A DNA stretch of 23,846 bases from NCBI GenBank assembly GCA_003427395.1, contig BFEA01000228.1, positions 1,872,184-1,896,029 on the forward strand. The letters are read 5' to 3'. The notes under the pieces are model-generated. The model searched no databases. It worked only from the letters and a program-made list of their open reading frames with translations, and was not told the origin of the DNA. Position numbers and translations under genes: made by a program. This document shows, in pieces, positions 16,667 to 23,846 of this stretch. Source of the DNA: Chara braunii. Taxonomy: Eukaryota > Streptophyta > Charophyceae > Charales > Characeae. How positions within the stretch are numbered: the first letter of the stretch is position 1; every line of letters starts with the position of its first letter.

Positions 16667-16740
16667 GTGATAGACTATTTTGTCAGACTTACATCGACTC
16701 GTCAGGAGGCTGGATCTTCGATGAACAACACAATCCCCTC
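16667..16740 (-). pseudogene. Decayed hammerhead ribozyme, second copy
   Basis: On the minus strand this segment aligns without gaps to 13893-13966, 53 of 74 positions identical. It keeps GAGGGGATT (16740-16732), CAGCCTCCTGACGAG (16712-16698; core CUGANGA intact, N7 = C) and GTCTATCAC (16675-16667). Most differences are transitions (C/T, G/A). The conserved core G12 has become A (GACAAAA in place of GACGAAA), stem I has an A-C mismatch and stem III pairs poorly, so self-cleavage is not expected. Confidence 0.75.
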
Positions 16741-17479
16741 ATACTAAGTAACAAGTTTCAAACATTGATCCAAATACACAAACATAGGAAAATATGCAGT
16801 GCAATATGTATAAGGTGCCATATGCAAGTAGACCATAAGGAAAACGAAGCAGTCAGATGGGCAAGTGGGAGGGAGAGATGGATACAACATCACAAGTCGA
16901 CATTCAATATAGTATGGATTCGACAACACATAGTGAGGGAGCGAAACAACAAGTCGACATACAGAGCAACACATTAAGAGTGTCAAGGCAAAAAAGTCAC
17001 AAAGCAAGCGGCGCAACAGAGTCATAGTACTCTAGCAAAATAATAAGAAGGTAAAAAGGAAGCGAGATAGTAAAACAACAGTAAAGGCATGGTGACCACA
17101 GTAAGCACTGAGGAATAAGGTACAAAACAACATGCCTAGTAGGTGGGCAGGACTGAACGAGTGAGCGGAGCTAGCGAGGCAGATAGGATACCAACACATT
17201 AAGACACACAAGAACACAAGAACCCTTAAACACAATAAGGAACAAAATGAACAATCGCCTACAATATATAAACAACTCGTACTACTTTAGGACCACACCA
17301 CCAGCAAAGGTCATGAAGTCACTCAACAAACGTTTGTCACTAGGAGAAAACCTAAAGATATAAGCATGCGAAACACAATGATCACCCGCTAGTAGTGTTT
17401 GCAATGCATGTACTTTGCGCAATGAGCATTGAATATTCAACACAACCTAAATGTAAACTTCTATTAGACTTAGAAATCT
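16741..17479. other. Intergenic DNA, no gene seen
   Basis: Slightly less AT-rich and A/C/G-rich on the plus strand (about 16980-17240). A 93-codon minus-strand open frame at 16744-17025 has irregular Leu/Cys/Tyr composition and no motif and is not called. No repeat matches recognised. Confidence 0.45.
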
Positions 17480-17880
17480 ATGTGCGAAGGTCAAACCATG
17501 TAGTAAGTAAACAATATTATCAAGAAACGTTTTACAGGAAAAAACAAATATAATAATAATATGATTATGTATATCGATGTAAGGTGGTCAGATGATATAA
17601 TCAGTTTATTTGATAACTCGATCCTTTCAGTTGGTGATCAAATTTGACGTAATCAAAATTGAACTTTTATTATAATTAAAAAAAGGCAAGTATGAAGATC
17701 AAACCGTACAATAAGTAAACAACACTATTAAAATAACTCTTTGATGAAAAAAAAAAAAAACTAATAATATTATTATGTCTGTCTAAGTATGGTGGTAAAA
17801 TTTGATCAATTTATTTAATCACTAAATTCTTTCATTTGGTGATGAGTTGTGATGAAATGAAATAATTGGAACATAACATC
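17480..17880. repeat. Diverged two-copy tandem duplication, 208-bp unit
   Basis: TCAAACCATGTAGTAAGTAAACAA at 17491 and TCAAACCGTACAATAAGTAAACAA at 17699 begin two parallel series that also share AATAATATTAT, GGTGGT-A-AT, CAGTTTATTT/CAATTTATTT, CTTTCA-TTGGTGATGA-like and the closing AATTG words, at a constant offset near 208 with small indels (short shared words compared by eye). Old duplication. Confidence 0.7.
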
Positions 17881-18542
17881 ATCTCATTCTGTATGATGAT
17901 TGAATTGCATCGTCAAATCTGATTGTATCAAACGATTGAGTGATTTGCTCATATAATACTCATACTCAATTGATCAAATGATTATAACATCTTATAATAA
18001 TACTAAAAATTGTAAAGCATCACAAAAAAATTATTTACAGCATGATCGTCTCATGATTTGCGACAAGTTAAATGTTGTTTTATAATATACCAGATTCAAG
18101 CTGATATGATCAAACTGCAAATAATCAAATTCAGTCCAATCAAGATCTAATTTGATATTCCATGAGCATCATACTGTAAGTTATTAGACGTTCCAAACGT
18201 TTTCGTCCAAAAAGCGTAACCCATGCTTTTACCGCAAGGTAATCGTGTCATGAAACCGCAACAGTTAGAATAAAAAAAAAAGTGGGATAAAAAAATAAAA
18301 TTTTACTACTGGTAATGTTGTGATGCCCAACCTTGTGCCAAATTATGCGTTTTATGCTTCAGGGCCCTGGTACTAACCGAGGGATTGTCGTTTAGGATTT
18401 AAGGTAAAGATTGAACTCCAGATACGAAAACAAAATATTCCTAGCAAGTCTGAAGGGCATTTTACACTCGAAATTTTTGAAAAACACATCTCTGACTCTA
18501 TTATTAAAAAAAAAATAAAAAAAATATGAAAGCTCAATTATA
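17881..18542. other. ATCA/TGAT-rich AT DNA, no gene seen
   Basis: From about 17590 to 18180 the words TGAT and ATCA, often as TTGATCAA or AATTTGAT, recur far more often than in the neighbouring AT-rich DNA. No frame or other feature explains them. 18180-18542 shows A runs and nothing recognisable. Confidence 0.45.
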
Positions 18543-19765
18543 TCAACAGAAAAATTTCCCAGAATCAAATAATCATTCTAGAGTAAAAATACATTCTAAA
18601 TTTTAAATTTTCATTCCATCTTAAAAAATGTCATTCCAATTTTTAAGTTTTTCGTCTTACTTGACAACTTTCCTTCCAAAAATGGGGCATCCCTTCTTAT
18701 TTGAACTGTATGCTAGAGATGGAATGAAAGTCTGAATGAGTTCATGAAATATTTTAATTGGACTGCGAATCTAAGTAGGAATTTCCAGTCATAAATAGGT
18801 TAATCCAATCTAAATTAGACGATATTTGTTGTAGTAGAATGAAAGTATAATTAAAACATTTCATAAATTCGTCAAGACTTTTATTCCATCTTGAACAAAT
18901 ATATGTAGTTGGAAGGAAAAACTCATATTTAGACGGAAACTCGTCAAATTAAATTCAAATTAAAATGAAATAATAAATTTATATTTCAGAATGGACAAAC
19001 ATTGAAATGATAATTTATAAATATGAAGGATTTTTTTTTTTATAAAATATTTTTTCAACTATCATTTCTCATTGTAATTTTTCTGTTGATTGAATTGTTC
19101 CTGCATAGTAACGTACATCTGCAACATTCATTTTTGAAAAGAGCAATAAATAAACAATTTAAAAACTAAAATTGCATTTGTAATGCAATGGCGATAAGTT
19201 GTTCATGTGGTGGGCCTCATTAGCATGAAAGTTGGATTTTTCGAACAACAAAAAAATTCCCACGAGAAATGAAAGTTGAAAAAACATTCCAAAAAGAAAA
19301 AAATCTTCATATTTATAAATTATCATTTCAATGTTCGTCCAATTTTAAAATTTTCAGTTTTATTTGATAAATTCCCGTCTAAATATAAGTTTTCCCTTTC
19401 AATTACATCTGTTTCTTTAAGATGGAATGAAAATCTGGACGAGTTTATGAAATGTTTAATTAAATTTTCATTCTACTACAACAAATATATTCTAATTTAG
19501 ATTGGAGTAACCTATTTATGACTGAAAATCCTTACTTCAAATGAAAGTCCAATAAAAATATTTCATGAACTCATCCACACTTTCATTCCATCTCTAGAAT
19601 GTAGTCCAAATAAAAAGGCATACCCTATTCTTGGAATCAAAGTTTGCAAGTAAGATGAAAAATTTTAAAATTGGAATGACATTTTTTACGATGGAATGAA
19701 AATTGAAAATTTAAATTTTTTTTCCTATAGAATGATTATTTTTTTTTAGTAAATTTTTCCGTTGA
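18543..19765. mobile_element. Foldback (FB) element with ~500-bp inverted arms
   Basis: The left arm (18543-19073) and right arm (19261-19765) are imperfect reverse complements along their whole length, from the outer ends TCAACAGAAAAATTT (18543-18557) and AAATTTTTCCGTTGA (19751-19765) to the inner ends CATTTCTCATTG and CACGAGAAATG. The loop is ~187 bp. Within each arm there is a further, shorter inverted pair (in the left arm GATGGAATGAAAGTCTGAAT near 18718 against ATTCGTCAAGACTTTTATTC near 18867), so the structure is nested. There is no transposase frame. It fits a non-autonomous foldback or long-TIR DNA element. Fragments of the same arms lie at 12565-12805 and 14230-14700. Confidence 0.8.
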
Positions 19766-20005
19766 AAAATATACTTATGTGCACCACGCCTCTTAACACT
19801 CTTATCAAGCATCTCAACAGTAAATGCTAATACTGTTTTGGTAAAAGAGAATAAGAAAATTTTAAATTTTTTTCCTAAAGAATGATTATTTTGTTTTAGT
19901 AAATTTTTCCGTTGAAAAATATACTTATGTGCACCACGCCTCTTAACACTCTTATCAAGCATCTCAACATTAAATACTAATACTGTTTTGGTAAAAGAAA
20001 ATAAG
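19706..20005. repeat. Recent tandem duplication, 150-bp unit x2
   Basis: Positions 19706-19855 and 19856-20005 match at an exact 150-bp offset with only a handful of substitutions (for example CCTATAG/CCTAAAG, CAGTAAATGC/CATTAAATAC). The unit includes the outer end of the FB right arm plus ~90 bp of flank (TGTGCACCACGCCTCTTAAC). Since 150 is a multiple of three, a minus-strand 83-codon frame repeats itself, but it is only a translation of the duplication. Confidence 0.92.
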
Positions 20006-20089
20006 AAGAGAGAGAACCTAATTTATCCTCAGAACAATGTACAAAATATTGTTAAACCTTAATGGAAAAGGTGGATATATTGCTACTTC

Positions 20090-20272
20090 TCCTCCAACAA
20101 CTTTTATCCTCAGTTGTTCAATTTATTTTTCTGCAAAACATAACTTTTTTTTCGAATTTTTAAAAATTTTTCCTTTTTTTTTTTTTTTTTTGGTTGGGAC
20201 CTTTTTTGGTCCTTGCACTGTCGGGCCACCCTGGAAAATAGGATGATTTGGGCGGCCCGACTGGTAGCCTAG
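20090..20272 (+). repeat. Repeat family C, copy 3
   Basis: Body CTCAGTTGTTCAATTTATTT, GCAAAACATAACTTTTTTT, a T18 run, then GGTTGGGACC, GGTCCTTGCAC, GGGCCACCCTGGAAAATAGG, GGGCGGCCCGACTGGTAGCC and TAG at 20272. Lacks the GC-rich left end seen in copy 2. Confidence 0.7.
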
Positions 20273-20857
20273 GAACATACATTTATTTTTTTAATTTTAT
20301 TTTTCAAAATTTCTTGAAAATCGATTCCAAACTCCAATGGACGATCGGGTTAACCTGCCTCGTCAAATTTTCAAACTTCCAAAAATAAAGGCGCCTCCGA
20401 CCATATATGTTTAGACAGAAGTTCGCGGTCCACACATGTTGAAGACGTATTTTTCTTATCATCTATTCATAGATCCTTTCACCAAATTTTGTAAATTCGT
20501 TTTATTATTTATCACTAGCGACATCAGTTCACTATTTTTTATTATTATTAAAAATATATATTTTTAAATATACGATATTAAATATATTTTTTACTTAGTG
20601 TTTTTTTTTATAATCTCATCTCATGATTTAATCGATATGTATGTAATCACAAATTTTTTAAAATTAAAAATGTATAAACAGATTTTCCGTAATTCAGCCC
20701 GTTCAAAACGCAATTCTTAAAAAAAAAAAAAAAAAAAAAAAAAGGACAAAGCATATGTTATGCAAAAAAATGAACTAAACAACATTTGTTTGAGCGTAAC
20801 ATCAAAATTTCTGACGAAAAAAAAAATAATAATAATAAAAAAAAATAGAAAATTCAA
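20273..20857. other. AT-rich intergenic DNA, no gene seen
   Basis: Low-complexity AT-rich DNA with an A24 run (20719-20742) and a short more balanced patch at 20325-20440. No recognisable frame. Confidence 0.45.
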
Positions 20858-21327
20858 ATCAGTGAGTGCGCAAATTCGTTTTCAACACTGTCATCTTTGG
20901 CGATTTTTTTTTTTTTACAATATCCAAATGTTTGCACTTCACATATGTATACTTCACATACTACAAAACTCGTGCAAAAAACTTCAAAACATAATAAAAT
21001 ATTTCAGACACCAAAATAAAATCACAACAAACAGTGAAAAGTGAAGAAAAAAATAAAAATAACCGAGCACGTTTTAACACCGCCTCTTTTGGCGATTGTT
21101 CATTTTTTTTGGCTTGGAAAAGTGCCTTCAAAATTTATATGCGTGTAACGCATGTTGTACAAAAATTCAATTTTTTTTTTAAAAACAAACTACATCATTT
21201 GCAGACCCCGAAATAACGTTCGGCGAGGGATGAACCGCTCCAGCTTCGATCCTTGAACAAGATCCCAAACGCCCCAATGTTCGGAGTTAGCTCGGGGGCC
21301 CCCGAATGTTCGGGCTGATAACCATGT
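20858..21327 (-). repeat. Repeat family A, copy 2
   Basis: Reverse complement of copy 1. The two internal words appear as CAACACTGTCATCTTTGGCG (20884) and TTTAACACCGCCTCTTTTGG (21073), about 190-200 bp apart. The GC-rich head follows (GATGAACCGCT to CCCCCGAATGTTCGGGC, 21228-21316) and the terminus GATAACCATG is at 21317-21326. Confidence 0.75.
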
Positions 21328-21371
21328 ATATATATCTATATTTATTTTTTTTGTTTTTTCTTTAATTCAAT

Positions 21372-21540
21372 ATCAAATGAAAGCAACAGTTGTTCAAATA
21401 ATTTTTATACATAACATTGTATTTTAAACTTTCTTTTCACTATTATTATTGTTGTCTTTTGCTGAGACCTTCCCTAATACTTACCAGACCGTGCCACCCA
21501 GGAAAACAGGGTGACCCTGGCGATGCGGCTTCTTGCCTAG
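21372..21540 (+). repeat. Repeat family C, copy 4
   Basis: CAACAGTTGTTCAAATAA, ATACATAACATTGTATTTTA, then GAGACCTTCCCTAATACTTA, CCAGGAAAACAGGGTGACCC and GCGGCTTCTTGCCTAG. Most diverged copy, with the T run reduced to a mixed TATTG stretch. Confidence 0.6.
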
Positions 21541-22235
21541 ATTTTAATATCATTGCCTCAACAAAATGAAATCATGATTTCTCTTCTTAGAAAAAGGTAG
21601 TTATTCTTATATATCATCGTCGAATTAGTTTAATCCCAAGTAACTTAAATGTATTTCTACAATTTAGGGTTCACAAGTTGAGGTAGACTGAGTACCTCAA
21701 GATTTTATTATCGAATTGACACGGCCGAGGCAATTCAAAATTTTGCAATTCTACATATTTAATTTAATCATCACTAAACCTAATTTTTGTTTCAAAAATT
21801 TATTTGTGTATCACTTGACTTAAGTCTGTTTGTATCAAAACGAAGTTTTCGTTTTTGTAAATTCTCTGTAAACGTTCAATTAATATATATATTTTTTTTC
21901 TTCGTGCGGGATTTTCATCAAAAGAAGAGTAATTTTATTTATCTTTATGGTTTTTTTTTTTTTGCATTTCTACCAGATTAAACCACTACTACCCCCGCCC
22001 TCCTAAAGTTGAGAGAAAAAGTAGCACAGGTTGAAGAGGGTTATCAATAGTATAGTGAGGAGAACTAAGGGAATGGTGAAAATTAAAAATGCGCTAAATT
22101 ACCTCTGCAATTTATTTCTCAATTTATTCAATTTTTTATTTAGAAAAAAAAAATCCTTAAATACTTATGAGCATATGTATGGACACCAAAATTCTCAAAC
22201 TTCTTGACATACTCTTTTCATCGTGAAAAATCACT
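21541..22235. other. AT-rich intergenic DNA, no gene seen
   Basis: No frame longer than 64 codons and none with recognisable features. T runs at 21891-21899 and 21951-21963. Confidence 0.45.
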
Positions 22236-22480
22236 GAAGTTGAGGTACTTTTCGTGTTCGCCCGCATGTGGTAGAGCCGCGATCGCCCGAACCCGAACCA
22301 CCGAACGTACGGGACCGCTTCGGGAGGCGTTCGGTCGTTCAGGCCGAACGCGGAAAAAAAAAAAACAACAACAACAAAATTTTCAAAACATTCAAAAAAA
22401 AAACTATGTTTTGGAGAAACATAAACTAAACAACATTTGCCTGGGCACTCCATCCAAATTCTTTACCAAATTTGAATTAA
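22236..22480 (-). repeat. Repeat family B, copy 2
   Basis: Reverse complement of 14015-14225: GC-rich block with CCGAACCCGAACCACCGAAC, GGCGTTCGG and GGCCGAACGCGG (22287-22351), then an A run, ATGTTTTGGAGAAACATAAA, CAACATTTGCCTGGGCA and TTTACCAAATTTG. Confidence 0.7.
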
Positions 22481-22527
22481 AAATCCAATACAGAAAATAA
22501 ACACTATGATAAAAATAAGAAACAAAA

Positions 22528-22998
22528 AGCCAGCGCGTTTTCGACAGCACCGTCTTTGCCGATTTTTAATTATTTTGTGGCATTGAAAAAAAACTTTAAA
22601 ATTTACAGATATGTAGTTTGCATAATCAATAATTCATTACAAAATTTTCAAAAAATAATAAAATGTTTTAAACCCCGAAATAAAGTGAAAACAAAAAGTT
22701 AAAAGTGAAAAAAAAACAAAATAGTGAGTGGGCGAGCATGTTTTAACACCCCCATCTCTGACGATTTTTAATGTTGTTTTGGCTTAGCAGAATGACTTCA
22801 AAATTGATAGGCGTGTAGGTTACATCATAGAGAACTCACAAAAAAAACATCAGAAAAGACCACTTATTATTAGGCCCCAAAATATTTTTTGGCGAGGGCC
22901 GACTCTGAAGGTGTTCGGTTCCCGAACAGGACCCCGAACGCCGGAGCATTCGGGGGCCACCCCGGGGCCCCCCGAACGTTCGGTCAGGTAACTATGTA
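22528..22998 (-). repeat. Repeat family A, copy 3
   Basis: Internal words GACAGCACCGTCTTTGCCGA (22544) and TTTAACACCCCCATCTCTGA (22741) are about 197 bp apart. The head carries GTTCGGTTCCCGAACAGG, CCGGAGCATTCGGGGG and the perfect 12-bp palindrome CCGAACGTTCGG (22972-22983), ending GGTAACTATG at 22987-22996. Confidence 0.75.
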
Positions 22999-23042
22999 TA
23001 TGTATATATATATATATCGTTTATATATATATATATATACAC
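22997..23042. repeat. (TA)n microsatellite
   Basis: TATATG and (TA)n runs on both sides of a short CGTT interruption, sitting exactly between two oppositely oriented family A copies. Confidence 0.85.
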
Positions 23043-23084
23043 CAGCCCATATGTATGGAGGTCATTGGACCGATCTATGGAGTG

Positions 23085-23372
23085 AGGTACATGCCTATAA
23101 GTTTTGAGGTCATTTAGCTCAACCAGGTAAGAATTACAAACAGTCAAAAATGGCAGCGTCAAAATATGCTCGTCCACGTTTGTTTTCTTTTCTTACCTTT
23201 TGTTTTCACTTTGGTTCACTGTCTAAACAATTTTATTATTTTTGAAACTTTTTGAGTGGGTTTTTTATCATGTGAAGTACACATGAGTAAGCTTTCAAAG
23301 CGTTTAGTTATGGCCCAAAAAAATAAAGATCACCTAAGATGGCGGTGTCAAAAACGTGCTTACGCACTCATT
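23085..23372 (+). repeat. Repeat family A, copy 4 (headless)
   Basis: Body only: CATGCCTATAAGTTTTGAGG, GTCAAAAATGGCAGCGTCAA (23143), TTTTATTATTTTTGAAACTT, ATCATGTGAAGTACACATGA and CTAAGATGGCGGTGTCAAAA (23334) to ACGCACTCATTAAA. It is head-to-head with copy 3 and lacks the GC-rich head. Confidence 0.7.
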
Positions 23373-23578
23373 AAATCACCAGTACCTCGCCCTGCTTGGA
23401 AAATCTGACACGGCCGTTAACGCGCCGCGTCGGGAGGGGTACCCACCCACCGGCGACCGGTAGTCCCAAAAAAACGGTCGAAAAAAAATAAAAATAAAAA
23501 AATAAACAGCTCCAAAAATGTAAAGTAGCAACGTAAAAGTAACGGGCACGGCCGAACGGTGGAAGAAAGAGAGAAGAA
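23373..23578. other. GC-rich block then A-rich DNA, no gene seen
   Basis: 23385-23475 is GC-rich (ACGGCCGTTAACGCGCCGCG, ACCGGCGACCGGTAG) and stands where other A copies are followed by a GC-rich block (as at 13322-13375). A-rich DNA follows. Confidence 0.45.
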
Positions 23579-23662
23579 GAGAGAGAGAGAGGGCGTCAAC
23601 CGGTGTCTGACGCCGAGTTTGACGGTGTTAGACACTGGTCGATACCCTCTCTCTCTCTCTCA
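23579..23662. repeat. Imperfect hairpin bounded by (GA)n and (CT)n
   Basis: (GA)n-GGG (23579-23593) and CCC-(CT)n (23645-23661) face each other, and inside them GTCAACCGGTGTCTGACGCC (23595-23614) pairs imperfectly with GACGGTGTTAGACACTGGTC (23621-23640). Total arm about 38 bp. Confidence 0.6.
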
Positions 23663-23664
23663 AT

Positions 23665-23776
23665 ATCGCGAAAGATTCATTCTCATTTCATTGTCGGTTG
23701 GTTGAGAGAGAGAGAGAAAGAGACGTTGAAATAAAAACGAATCTTCCGCGTTATCGCGGAAGATTCATTCTCATTT
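23665..23776. repeat. 88-bp-offset direct repeat with perfect hairpin
   Basis: CGCG(A/G)AAGATTCATTCTCATTT occurs at 23667-23688 and 23755-23776 with one mismatch in 22. In the second, GAATCTTCCGCG (23739-23750) and CGCGGAAGATTC (23755-23766) form a perfect 12-bp hairpin around TTAT. A (GA)n run sits between the copies. Confidence 0.8.
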
Positions 23777-23790
23777 GAACGTTGGCTGTA

Positions 23791-23793
<3 letters not shown>

Positions 23794-23842
<49 letters not shown>
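23794..23842. repeat. (TG)n microsatellite
   Basis: About 24 TG units reaching almost to the right edge of the window, followed by GAGAG. Confidence 0.95.
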
Positions 23843-23844
<2 letters not shown>

Positions 23845-23846
23845 AG

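Noticed and set aside
16744-17025. 93-codon minus-strand frame resembling a membrane protein
   Set aside because: Hydrophobic and Cys/Tyr-rich simply from composition; no start context, motif or neighbouring gene signals.
18728-18760. CTGAATGAGTTCATGAAAT as a hammerhead-like core
   Set aside because: An extra A breaks CUGANGA and the context is the foldback arm, which explains the sequence.
19711-19962. 83-codon minus-strand frame with an internal protein repeat
   Set aside because: It is produced by the 150-bp tandem duplication, whose length is a multiple of three.

Overview
The window is eukaryotic, repeat-dominated DNA. Evidence: long dinucleotide microsatellites, a decayed L1-type LINE, a tRNA-derived SINE-like body, long-arm foldback repeats and almost no intact coding sequence. 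The L1-like reverse transcriptase style, abundant (GA/CT)n and a plant-type (type III) hammerhead ribozyme fit a large plant or streptophyte-alga genome, but this assignment is only a guess. Two single N positions (474 and 12898) show it is draft assembly.

The left half (1-11.6 kb) is GC-richer. It holds microsatellites and a 25-bp minisatellite (1-880), two long G runs (1231-1280), a ~494-bp element with 33-bp terminal inverted repeats (1505-1998), a GC-rich field of decayed dispersed and tandem repeats (2.0-5.1 kb), a tRNA-like SINE promoter on the minus strand (5182-5252), an 89-bp tandem duplication (6132-6309), and a broken L1-like LINE on the plus strand (about 6640-10086) with ORF1, endonuclease and reverse-transcriptase remnants and its own polyadenylation signal and A tail. 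After the LINE comes an unrecognised decayed coding stretch (10447-11512) carrying a (CT)n insertion and ending in a stop plus AATAAA.

The right half (11.6-23.6 kb) is very AT-rich apart from short, sharply bounded GC-rich palindromic blocks. A CCAAT/TATA/ATG/splice-donor arrangement at 11801-12001 is the only gene-start-like signal. The rest is a mosaic of a few interspersed families, named here A, B and C (AT-rich bodies joined to GC-rich hairpin ends) and FB (foldback arms). One FB element is complete at 18543-19765, with ~500-bp arms around a ~187-bp loop. There are also two tandem duplications (208 bp and 150 bp units).

The most notable find is a complete type III hammerhead self-cleaving ribozyme on the plus strand at 13891-13976. 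It has the whole conserved core, three paired stems and complementary loops I and II. A second, decayed copy lies on the minus strand at 16667-16740 (53 of 74 positions match without gaps, core G12 lost). Two diverged copies in opposite orientation indicate a dispersed ribozyme-bearing mobile RNA family, perhaps related to plant retrozymes, though no LTR, primer-binding site or polypurine tract could be shown.
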